A stretch of 17,415 bases of DNA from Treponema sp. (lineage in GTDB: Bacteria; Spirochaetota; Spirochaetia; Treponematales; Treponemataceae): positions 1 through 17,415 of the forward strand of contig JAFLSP010000014.1 of NCBI GenBank assembly GCA_022510885.1, written 5' to 3'. Shown here one piece after another: positions 1 through 5,848 of the stretch (position 1 is its first letter; every line of letters starts with the position of its first letter). Position numbers and translations under genes: made by a program. The notes under the pieces are model-generated. The model saw only the letters and a list, made by a program, of their open reading frames with translations, ran no database searches and had not been told where the DNA came from.

Positions 1-49
1 CGTGGAGATGAACAACCTTATCCGGCTTGAGATGAAGGGGAATTTGTGA
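1..49 (+). CDS. sufB: SufB, Fe-S scaffold subunit (C-terminal end only)
   Basis: Only the last 15 codons and a TGA stop (47-49) are inside the window; the gene is cut by the left edge. In the frame starting at position 2 it reads VEMNNLIRLEMKGNL, which matches the conserved C-terminus of SufB proteins (a VEMN-L-LEM-G pattern). SufB is the main scaffold subunit of the SufBCD complex, on which new Fe-S clusters are built in the cytoplasm. The sufD reading frame begins within its last codons (a GTGA overlap), which supports translational coupling. sufC, not seen here, would be expected upstream. The tail is short, so the call rests on this motif together with the gene order. Confidence 0.85.
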   Translation, partial: VEMNNLIRLEMKGNL

Positions 50-1182
50 GGACAATGAGCGACAAACTGAACTTCAACGAGATAACCAAAGCCCCCGCGC
101 CGACATGGAGCTGGCTCAGGCTGAACCGCGCGCCGCTCGCGGCGGACGTGGCGGCGGCTGTGCCGACCATGCGCGTCTCGGGCGCGGACGGCGCGGAGAT
201 TGCCTTTGACGCGGACACGTTCGCGCGGTATGAAAAGGACTTTTTCGCGTCCGCGCAGACGGACACGAGCGCGGACGCGAAAGACCTGCTTTCCCGCTTT
301 GACGCGGAGACGCTTGCCGTCACGGCGAAAGGCACGGTTTCCCGGCCGGTCGCGGTGCACCACGTCGCGGCGGACGGCACCTCGTCCGCCGCAAAGCATA
401 TTGTGCGCGCGGAGGAAGGCGCGGAAATCACGGTGCTGGTTGACTACGCTTCGGCGGCGGACGCGGGCGGCTTTCAGGCGGTCAGGACGCTGCTCCACGC
501 GAAGGCGCGCGCGAAAATCCATCTGGTGAAAGTGCAGCTGCTCGGCGCGGGGTTCACGCAGGTTGACGGCACCGTCGCGCTCGCGGAGGAAGGCGCGGAA
601 ATCCGCGTGACGCAGGTCGCGCTCGGCGGACTGCGCGCGTTCATCGACACGAGCTGCACGCTCGCGGGCTTCCAGTCAAAATGCGGCAGCGACACCGCGT
701 ACTACTGCCGCGGCGGGCAGACGCTCGACATGAACTATGCCGTGCTGCACAGGGGCGCGCGAACCGACACGCAGATGAGCGTCAGGGGCGTGGTGGACGG
801 CACGGCGACGAAGATTTACCGCGGCACGATTGACTTCCGGCGCGGCTGCGCGGGCGCGACGGGCAGCGAGCAGGAAGAGACGCTCCTGCTCTCGCCGAAT
901 GCCGTCAACAAATCAATCCCCGTCATGCTGTGCGACGAGGAGGACGTGAGCGGAAGCCACGGCGCGACGATTGGCAGGCTCGGCGCGGACGAGCTGTTCT
1001 ACATGCAGAGCCGGGGCATCAGCGAAGAGGCGGCAAAGGCGATGATGAGCCGCGCGAAAATCGCGGGCATCGCGCGCCGCATCCCCGACCCCGCGCTCGT
1101 CGCGGAGATTGAGGCATTCCTGGACAGGGCAGACGCTGACAAAACACGCGCACTATGCTCGTATCCTCATAGGAAAAACTGA
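46..1182 (+). CDS. sufD: SufD, Fe-S cluster assembly protein
   Basis: A 378-aa SufB/SufD-family protein, partner of SufB and the SufC ATPase in cytoplasmic Fe-S assembly. The C-terminal half carries the family core: a beta-helix region, RGTIDF and QEETLLLS around residues 265-285, NKSIPVML near 287-294, and SHGATIGRLGADELFYMQSRGI starting near residue 304, whose His305 corresponds to the conserved functional histidine of SufD. The SufB-type KCSHG cysteine is absent (here SGSHG), which favours SufD over SufB. The chosen start is GTG at 46, overlapping the sufB stop, with AGGGG five bases upstream; an ATG at 55 is the alternative and would remove three residues. sufS follows one base after the stop. 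Confidence 0.93.
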   Translation: MRTMSDKLNFNEITKAPAPTWSWLRLNRAPLAADVAAAVPTMRVSGADGAEIAFDADTFARYEKDFFASAQTDTSADAKDLLSRFDAETLAVTAKGTVSRPVAVHHVAADGTSSAAKHIVRAEEGAEITVLVDYASAADAGGFQAVRTLLHAKARAKIHLVKVQLLGAGFTQVDGTVALAEEGAEIRVTQVALGGLRAFIDTSCTLAGFQSKCGSDTAYYCRGGQTLDMNYAVLHRGARTDTQMSVRGVVDGTATKIYRGTIDFRRGCAGATGSEQEETLLLSPNAVNKSIPVMLCDEEDVSGSHGATIGRLGADELFYMQSRGISEEAAKAMMSRAKIAGIARRIPDPALVAEIEAFLDRADADKTRALCSYPHRKN

Positions 1183-1183
1183 T

Positions 1184-2425
1184 ATGACCAACCGATTCCG
1201 CGCGGACTTTCCGCTTTTCAAGGCAATAGACGAGCACGCCGCGCGCGAGAACAGCGGGCTGATGTACTTCGACACGGCGGCGACGGCGCAGCGGCCGTTC
1301 ATCGTCCTGCACGCCATGTCGCATTTCTACGCCACGCAGAACGCAAACCCCCTGCGCGGCCTGTACGACCTGAGCGAGCGGGCGACCAAGGCATACGAGG
1401 ACGCGCGCACGACCGTGGCGAAATTCGTCAACGCCGCCGACAGCCGCGAAATCATCTTCACGCGCAACACGACCGAGTCGCTCAACCTGATTGCCTACAC
1501 CTGGGGCATGGCGAACGTGGGCGCGGGCGACGAAATCGTCGTGTCGATTATGGAGCACCACTCGAACATCCTGCCCTGGCAGTTCCTCGCGCAGGCAAAG
1601 GGCGCGAAACTCGTCTACCTCTACGTTGACAAGGAGACCGGCGCGATTCCCGAGAGCGAGTACGCCAAAATCACGCCCAAAACGAAAATCGTCTCGCTCG
1701 CGCACACGAGCAACGTCCTCGGCACGACCAACCCGATTCGCCACGTCGCCGACCTTGCCCACCGGAACGGCGCGATTATGGTCGTGGACGGGGCGCAGTC
1801 CGCGCCGCACATCCCCGTGGACGTGCAGAACCTGGGCGCGGACTTCTTCGCGCTGAGCGCGCACAAACTCTGCGGCCCCATGGGCATCGGCGCGCTGTAC
1901 GGCAGGCTTGCATTGTTAGAGGCCATGCCCCCGTTCCTGCGCGGCGGCGAGATGATTGACTACGTGACCACCGACGGCGCGACCTGGGCGGAGGTGCCGC
2001 ACAAATTCGAGGCGGGCACGGTCAGCGCGGGCGACGCGGTGGGATTCGCGGCGGCAGTCCGCTACATCCAGTCCGTGGGCTTTGACACGATTATGCGGCA
2101 CGACACCGCGCTGACCGAGCAACTGGTCGAAGGCATCAAAAAACTCCCGCACTTCCACCTCGTGGGCAGCACGGACGGGCGCGCGCGCAGCGGCATCGTC
2201 ACGTTCACCGTGGACGGCGTGCATCCCCACGACATCGCGAGCCTTCTGAGCGACGAGCACATCGCCATCCGCGCGGGGCATCACTGCGCGCAGCCGCTCG
2301 GGCAGTACCTCGGCATCCCCGCGAGCGCGCGGGCGAGCCTCTATTTCTACAACACCGAGGCGGAAGTCGCCGTGCTGCTGGAGAAACTGGCGCAGGTTCG
2401 CGCCTGGAGCGGCTTCAAAGACTGA
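1184..2425 (+). CDS. sufS: SufS, group II cysteine desulfurase
   Basis: A 413-aa PLP-dependent class V aminotransferase-fold enzyme that takes sulfur from L-cysteine and passes it as persulfide to the Fe-S machinery. Family landmarks in order: YFDTAAT near the N-terminus, TRNTTESLNLIA, the SIMEHHSNILPW segment, VDGAQ for the PLP-binding aspartate, the PLP lysine Lys228 in ALSAHKLCGP, and the catalytic Cys368 in RAGHHCAQP, which is the group II (SufS) signature. The ATG at 1184 is one base after the sufD stop, with AGGAAA about 10 bases upstream. The frame is open for 25 codons further upstream, but that would lie inside sufD and is not homologous. The partner acceptor, SufU, is the next gene. 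Confidence 0.95.
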   Translation: MTNRFRADFPLFKAIDEHAARENSGLMYFDTAATAQRPFIVLHAMSHFYATQNANPLRGLYDLSERATKAYEDARTTVAKFVNAADSREIIFTRNTTESLNLIAYTWGMANVGAGDEIVVSIMEHHSNILPWQFLAQAKGAKLVYLYVDKETGAIPESEYAKITPKTKIVSLAHTSNVLGTTNPIRHVADLAHRNGAIMVVDGAQSAPHIPVDVQNLGADFFALSAHKLCGPMGIGALYGRLALLEAMPPFLRGGEMIDYVTTDGATWAEVPHKFEAGTVSAGDAVGFAAAVRYIQSVGFDTIMRHDTALTEQLVEGIKKLPHFHLVGSTDGRARSGIVTFTVDGVHPHDIASLLSDEHIAIRAGHHCAQPLGQYLGIPASARASLYFYNTEAEVAVLLEKLAQVRAWSGFKD

Positions 2426-2438
2426 CGAGGAGATTTGC

Positions 2439-2906
2439 ATGGAACTGAAAGCACTGTACCGCGAGATTCTGAACGAGCACAACATCAACCCGGCGCACAA
2501 GGCGGAGATGCCGGATGCGTCGGTCACGCTGCAAGGGGTCAACCCCAGCTGCGGCGACAACATCACGCTGTACCTCAAGACCGAAAGCGGCAAAGTCGCC
2601 GACGGCAGTTTTACGGGAAGCGGCTGCGCCATCTCGCAGGCATCGGTGGACATGATGCTCGACGTCATCATCGGAAAGGACGAGGCGGAGGCGCTGCGCC
2701 TCGCGGACAACTTCATGGCGATGATTCAGGGAACCGCCACGCAGGAGCAGATTGACTCGCTTGACGAAGCGGGCGCGTTGCAGGACATTGCGCACATGCC
2801 CGCCCGCGTCAAGTGCGCCGTGCTCGGCTGGCGCACCATGCGCGAAATGCTCCGCACCGGCACGACTGCCGCGCACGGAACCGCCGCGCACTGCGCCACG
2901 GAATAA
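2439..2906 (+). CDS. sufU: SufU, zinc-dependent sulfurtransferase for SufS
   Basis: A 155-aa IscU-fold protein. The ligand set of the SufU family is visible: Cys38 and Asp40 in NPSCGD, Cys63 in GSGCAISQAS, and Cys126 in PARVKCAVLGW. The insertion between the second and third cysteines, longer than in IscU, is typical of SufU. In characterised SufU proteins these residues bind zinc and accept the persulfide from SufS; that role is inferred here from family and neighbourhood. GAGGAG lies just upstream of the ATG, 13 nt after the sufS stop, so it belongs to the suf operon. The last 15 or so residues (His-, Thr- and Ala-rich, with an extra cysteine) extend beyond the usual end and may be dispensable. 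Only 7 nt separate it from the convergent response regulator gene. Confidence 0.93.
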   Translation: MELKALYREILNEHNINPAHKAEMPDASVTLQGVNPSCGDNITLYLKTESGKVADGSFTGSGCAISQASVDMMLDVIIGKDEAEALRLADNFMAMIQGTATQEQIDSLDEAGALQDIAHMPARVKCAVLGWRTMREMLRTGTTAAHGTAAHCATE

Positions 2907-2913
2907 CGGGACG

Positions 2914-3672
2914 CTAATTTCCCCGGAAGAAGTCGTCCACGCTCTTTATCAGTTCCTCGGCGGGGCGCGTCTTCAGCAGGTATTTTTCGGGCTTGGCGGC
3001 AAGCACTTTCATCACCGTGTCCTTGTCGTCCTTGCTCGTCAGGAAAATCACCGGGATGCCGGCGGTGTGCGGCTCGCTCTTGAGCATCTCGAAGACCTGC
3101 AGGCCGGACACGACGGGCATCTCGTAGTCAAGCAGGATGAGGTCAACCTTTTTCTGCGCGAGCAGCGCGATGGCGTTCATGCCGCTGTTCGCCATAAAGA
3201 CCTCGTACTTCTTGCCGAACCAGTTGTTCATCGTGCGCAGCATCGTGCTGTCGTCGTCCACCACGAGCAGCCGCTTCTTCCCGTGGAATTCGCTCTCCTC
3301 GGTGATGAGGATGTCCAGCTTGGCGACCACGTCCGCCATGTTCACGGGACGCACGAACGCCGCGTTCACGAAACTTTTTGGCACGACCTCATGCGCCGCC
3401 TCGATTTCGGCGGGACTGCCGATGAGGTAGAGCACCCGGTCCACGCCCTCCTCCGCCTTGAGCTTCTTCAGGTACTTGAGCGTGCCGTTGAATGCGTTGA
3501 GGTCGCCCTCAAGGTAGACGATGAAGATGTCGGGCATATCTTCCTTGAGCGAAATCTCCACGATGTCCGGCTGACTTTGCAGCACCGTGTAGCCCGAATC
3601 CCGCAGGTTCTTGACCATCGCGTTGACCAGGAAACTCGACTCGCTTGCAACAAACAGAATGCGCTTTTTCAT
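2914..3672 (-). CDS. Response regulator with degenerate plus intact receiver domains
   Basis: A 252-aa cytoplasmic protein made of two receiver-like halves with no DNA-binding or enzymatic output. Residues 1-120 have the alternating strand/helix pattern of a receiver, but the acidic pair is replaced (ASES near 9-12) and no phospho-acceptor aspartate is seen in the IFIVYLEGD segment. Residues 133-252 form a complete receiver: Asp139-141 (VVDDD), phospho-acceptor Asp182 in LILLDYEMP, Thr212 in FLTS and Lys234 in YLLKT. The frame extends 14 codons further, but the ATG at 3672 sits 6 nt after a TATACT box with no ribosome site, so a leaderless start is chosen. No histidine kinase is nearby. It probably acts by protein interaction, with an unknown partner. 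Confidence 0.85.
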   Translation of the reverse strand: MKKRILFVASESSFLVNAMVKNLRDSGYTVLQSQPDIVEISLKEDMPDIFIVYLEGDLNAFNGTLKYLKKLKAEEGVDRVLYLIGSPAEIEAAHEVVPKSFVNAAFVRPVNMADVVAKLDILITEESEFHGKKRLLVVDDDSTMLRTMNNWFGKKYEVFMANSGMNAIALLAQKKVDLILLDYEMPVVSGLQVFEMLKSEPHTAGIPVIFLTSKDDKDTVMKVLAAKPEKYLLKTRPAEELIKSVDDFFRGN

Positions 3673-3678
3673 ACGTGC

Positions 3679-3684
3679 AGTATA
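3679..3684 (-). promoter_or_regulatory. -10 box of the response regulator gene (predicted leaderless)
   Basis: TATACT on the minus strand, preceded by GCGC and followed by GCACGT and then the ATG at 3672. The spacing places the predicted transcription start at or within a base or two of the start codon. No good -35 hexamer is seen at 16-18 bp. The same GCGCTATACTG context occurs before hisC. Confidence 0.5.
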
Positions 3685-3731
3685 GCGCAGATTCCCGACT
3701 TGCGCCAGTCCCAAACGCCGATTCGCGTCTC

Positions 3732-3838
3732 CCCGGCAAGCCCGGCATTACGCTCCCGCAGCAGTGCGGCACTATGCGCCCGCACCGATGCGGTACGAGA
3801 CGCCCGCAGACTGCGGGAGTATAGCACCGCAGTGCCGC
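3732..3838. repeat. Tandem array of about 24-bp imperfect hairpin repeats
   Basis: Units begin at 3756, 3780, 3804 and 3827, spaced 24, 24 and 23 bp. Each of the first three has arms CCGCA and TGCGG around a 3-4 nt loop, followed by a tail ending TATGCGC, GAGACGC or TATAGCA. The last is partial (CCGCAGTGCCGC), and a more diverged unit (CCCGG/CCGGC) may precede them at 3732-3755. The array fills the non-coding space between the cbiK stop and the response regulator promoter, both on the minus strand. There is no T-run, so it is not a standard intrinsic terminator. It may be a REP-like element or act on mRNA 3' ends; the function is unknown. Confidence 0.7.
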
Positions 3839-3844
3839 GACCTT

Positions 3845-4648
3845 CTAGGGGCGGGGCGGTATGCCGAGCGCGTCGGCGGCGTGGCGCACGTACAGCGCAC
3901 GGACGGCGGGATACTCGCCCAGTCCCTTGACGTTCACGGCGACCGTAAAGCCCGCCCGCTCGAACTGGCGTTTCCAGCTGTCGTCATCGTCGCCCGCCAT
4001 GTCGTTGTTGGCGTGGTCACCGGCGGCGAGCATGAGCGGCGCGAGCGTCACGCCCCTGTACTTGCCCGCCTTCACCAGGGCGATGACATCATCGCAGGCG
4101 GGATAGGCTTCTACCGTACCCACAAAGACATCGCCGTAGCCCTCCCGCTTTGCCTGGTAGTCCATCGCCGCGTACAGGAAGTTGCTGAAATACTCCGTGC
4201 CGTGTCCCATCAGCACCAGTGCCTGCCGCTTGCCGAGCGGATTCCCCTGCGCGAGCACCGCAAGCACCGCCGAAATGTCCTCGGTCGTCGCAAGGAGCGG
4301 CTCGCCGTACAGCACCGTGTCGAACTGCCGCTCATAGGGGGCGGCGAGCGACTTCATCTCGTTGTACTCCAGTCCGTACATCAGGTGCGTGGGCTGCACG
4401 AGCACCGTGCGGTATCCCCGCGCCTTTACGTCCTCCAGCGCCTCGGAGACAGAAAAAATCTTCGTGCCGTCGCGCTCAAGCAGCTTCTTGCGAATCATCG
4501 TGCTGGTGTACGCCGACGTGACGTAGGCATCGGGGAAGGCTTCCCGCACGTCCTTTTCCACGGCGACAATCGTCGCCTGTCGGTTGTCCTCGTAGGACGT
4601 GCCGAAACTCACGAGGATAATCGCGGTCAGTGAAAGCAATGTGTTCAT
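3845..4648 (-). CDS. cbiK: Sirohydrochlorin cobaltochelatase, anaerobic type
   Basis: A 267-aa CbiK-family protein, which inserts Co2+ into sirohydrochlorin in the anaerobic (early-cobalt) route to cobalamin. The N-terminal strand ends in VSFGTSY as in the family. The three metal-binding/catalytic residues are visible: His149 in MGHGTEYF, Glu180 in TVEAYP and His212 in AAGDHANNDMAGDD. Length is normal. There is no cleavable signal, so it is taken as cytoplasmic, unlike periplasmic CbiK variants. The start at 4648 has an ideal GGAGG upstream; the open frame continues further but overlaps the preceding gene. It lies 20 nt downstream of the substrate-binding protein gene in an operon headed by a cobalamin riboswitch, which supports a corrinoid role over sirohaem or haem. 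Confidence 0.93.
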   Translation of the reverse strand: MNTLLSLTAIILVSFGTSYEDNRQATIVAVEKDVREAFPDAYVTSAYTSTMIRKKLLERDGTKIFSVSEALEDVKARGYRTVLVQPTHLMYGLEYNEMKSLAAPYERQFDTVLYGEPLLATTEDISAVLAVLAQGNPLGKRQALVLMGHGTEYFSNFLYAAMDYQAKREGYGDVFVGTVEAYPACDDVIALVKAGKYRGVTLAPLMLAAGDHANNDMAGDDDDSWKRQFERAGFTVAVNVKGLGEYPAVRALYVRHAADALGIPPRP

Positions 4649-4668
4649 CGTTTCCTCCAAAAGCAGTG

Positions 4669-5667
4669 TTATTGATAGAGCAGCGCGCTCAACAATGCAT
4701 AGCAATCGACCCACCGCTCGCCGTCCGGCTTGAAGTGGAACAGCTCGCGCGGCAGGATATGGCAGCGGCCGCCGCGCACCGCCGACAGGTCGCGCCACAC
4801 GGGGTGGGAGGCGAGCTGCTGCTCAAAGCCGGCGACTGCCTTTTCCTCGCTCGCGCCCATCGTCGTCACGAGGATGATGTCGGGGTCGGCGGCAATGATG
4901 GCCTCAAGGCTCACGTCCTCGCCAAAGGCACGGTCGCGGTCGGCAATATTGCGCGCGCCCAAGTCGCGCAGCAGCGAGCCGGTCATGTTGTTTTCGCTGT
5001 TCTTGGCGCGCACGCCTCCGCTGAAGGCGCGCAGCAGCAGCACGGTGGGCGCGCGGACGGCGGCTTTTCTCCGCGCGTCCGCGATGATGCCGTCACAGCG
5101 CGCGCGCACGTCCGCGCCGTTCTTTCTATATAGGTCGGTGTTTCCCGTGATGTCCGTGCAGACGCGCAGCATCTGAAGGTAATCGTCAAAAGTCTCCAGG
5201 GAAAAGAAAGCGGACGCAATTCCCGCGCGCTCCAAAAGCGGCAGCAGTTTGCGGTGCCCCGCAATGTTCGCGCTCATGATGACAAAATCAACGCCCGCCG
5301 CAAGCAGCAGCTCGCCGTTCGGGCTCATCATCGCGCCGACGTTCTCCGCCGCGCGCACCACGCCCGCATCGTGCGCGGAAAAGCACGTCACGCCCCACCG
5401 CTCGTTCATCGCCCGCGCCTGCTCCGCGCTCATCGCGGGTGGCTCGATGAAGGCGTCGTTCGTGGCGCACGCGACCGTGCCGCCCGCCCGCTGCCACACG
5501 GCGGCAAGGCTTCCCTGCAAAACGGCGACTTTTTGGGGACGTTCGACGGAAACAGTGCGGTGCAGCGCGTCGGTAAAGGTGTACGCGCCGAGCGAGAACG
5601 GCATAAACAGGCTGAAAAACGCGGCAAGCGCGCGCATACGGTGAGCGGTCATAGCAAATCCATACAT
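4669..5667 (-). CDS. Periplasmic corrinoid/metal-chelate binding protein (BtuF/FepB-like)
   Basis: A 332-aa class III solute-binding protein for an ABC importer. After an N-terminal signal peptide (basic TAHRMR, hydrophobic ALAAFFSLFMPFSLGA, likely cut before YTF) comes the family start FTDALHRTVSVERPQKVAVL. A second lobe includes DPDIILVTTM and HPVWRDLSAVRGGRCHILP, typical of periplasmic binding protein 2 (Pfam PF01497). No lipobox cysteine follows the signal. The start is uncertain: ATG 5667 with a weak AGAAG site, or ATG 5652. The cobalamin riboswitch upstream and cbiK downstream suggest that the ligand is a corrinoid or a cobalt chelate. No permease or ATPase gene is adjacent, so it must share a transporter encoded elsewhere. 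Haem or siderophore binding cannot be excluded. Confidence 0.82.
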   Translation of the reverse strand: MYGFAMTAHRMRALAAFFSLFMPFSLGAYTFTDALHRTVSVERPQKVAVLQGSLAAVWQRAGGTVACATNDAFIEPPAMSAEQARAMNERWGVTCFSAHDAGVVRAAENVGAMMSPNGELLLAAGVDFVIMSANIAGHRKLLPLLERAGIASAFFSLETFDDYLQMLRVCTDITGNTDLYRKNGADVRARCDGIIADARRKAAVRAPTVLLLRAFSGGVRAKNSENNMTGSLLRDLGARNIADRDRAFGEDVSLEAIIAADPDIILVTTMGASEEKAVAGFEQQLASHPVWRDLSAVRGGRCHILPRELFHFKPDGERWVDCYALLSALLYQ

Positions 5668-5682
5668 CGTGAATTCTTCTGT

Positions 5683-5769
5683 CGCAAAGCCCGGTAATCT
5701 GACTCTAACAGTGGCGGGACCGTGAGGTGCTTGCAACCTGCTTCCCCGTTGCCTTTCGGCAGCCTTGCG
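5683..5769 (-). ncRNA. Cobalamin riboswitch, compact form
   Basis: Read on the minus strand, the element contains the conserved cobalamin aptamer blocks in order: AAGGCTGCC-GAAA-GGCAACGGGGAA (P3/P4 side, with the GGGAA core), an AGGT-TGCAAGC-ACCT hairpin (P5/L5), then CGGTCCCGCCACTG, the B12-box core, and AGAGTCAGATTACC. A 7-bp closing helix pairs 5763-5769 with 5683-5689. The spacing between CACTGT and AGTCAG is minimal, so the large peripheral arms of adenosylcobalamin-type switches are missing. This resembles the small Cbl-II class. It lies directly in front of the binding-protein and cbiK genes, with the predicted transcription start on the first helix. There is no terminator after it, so control is more likely at translation. 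Confidence 0.85.
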
Positions 5770-5774
5770 CGCCC

Positions 5775-5803
5775 ATTCTAGCAGATTTTCCCCGCAAGGG
5801 GAA
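5775..5803 (-). promoter_or_regulatory. Promoter of the riboswitch-btuF-like-cbiK operon
   Basis: The minus strand has a good -10 TAGAAT at 5780-5775 and a poor -35 (TTCCCC, 5803-5798) 17 bp upstream. The start predicted 6-7 nt downstream falls at about 5768-5769, exactly at the 5' strand of riboswitch helix P1. Confidence 0.55.
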
Positions 5804-5822
5804 GCGCATTTCCCTTGTTTTT
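5788..5822. other. Overlapping hairpins between divergent promoters
   Basis: Two inverted repeats share the segment GGGGAA. One is TTCCCC-GCAA-GGGGAA (5788-5803). The other is CAAGGGGAA-GCGCA-TTTCCCTTG (5795-5817, with one G-T pair), followed by five T. They lie between the two divergent -10 boxes and overlap both -35 regions, so they could be protein-binding sites or a terminator-like structure on the plus strand. Confidence 0.5.
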
Positions 5823-5843
5823 CCCGCGCGAAAAGAGTATCTT
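5815..5843 (+). promoter_or_regulatory. Promoter of the 561-aa membrane protein gene (leaderless)
   Basis: TTGTTT (5815-5820), a 17-bp spacer and TATCTT (5838-5843), then AAAAG and the ATG at 5849. The start of transcription is predicted at or next to the start codon, and there is no ribosome binding site. Confidence 0.6.
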
Positions 5844-5848
5844 AAAAG

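Noticed and set aside
3732..3838. A CRISPR array
   Set aside because: The repeat units are contiguous at 24 bp with no spacers, are themselves imperfect hairpins, and no cas gene is near.
2752..3930. A 392-codon plus-strand open frame over the response regulator and the repeat array
   Set aside because: It overlaps the sufU 3' end, the antisense of the receiver domains and non-coding repeats. It has no ribosome site or motif.
5652..5692. A leaderless promoter (TTGCGA, 17 bp, TATGGA) driving the binding protein from ATG 5652
   Set aside because: The spacing matches the other leaderless genes but the -10 matches only TAT of the consensus, and the riboswitch with a better TAGAAT box explains transcription.
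5668..5736. Longer N-terminus for the binding protein, starting at 5736
   Set aside because: The extra 23 codons would be translated from riboswitch sequence (conserved AGTCAGATTACC), so the start must lie downstream of it.
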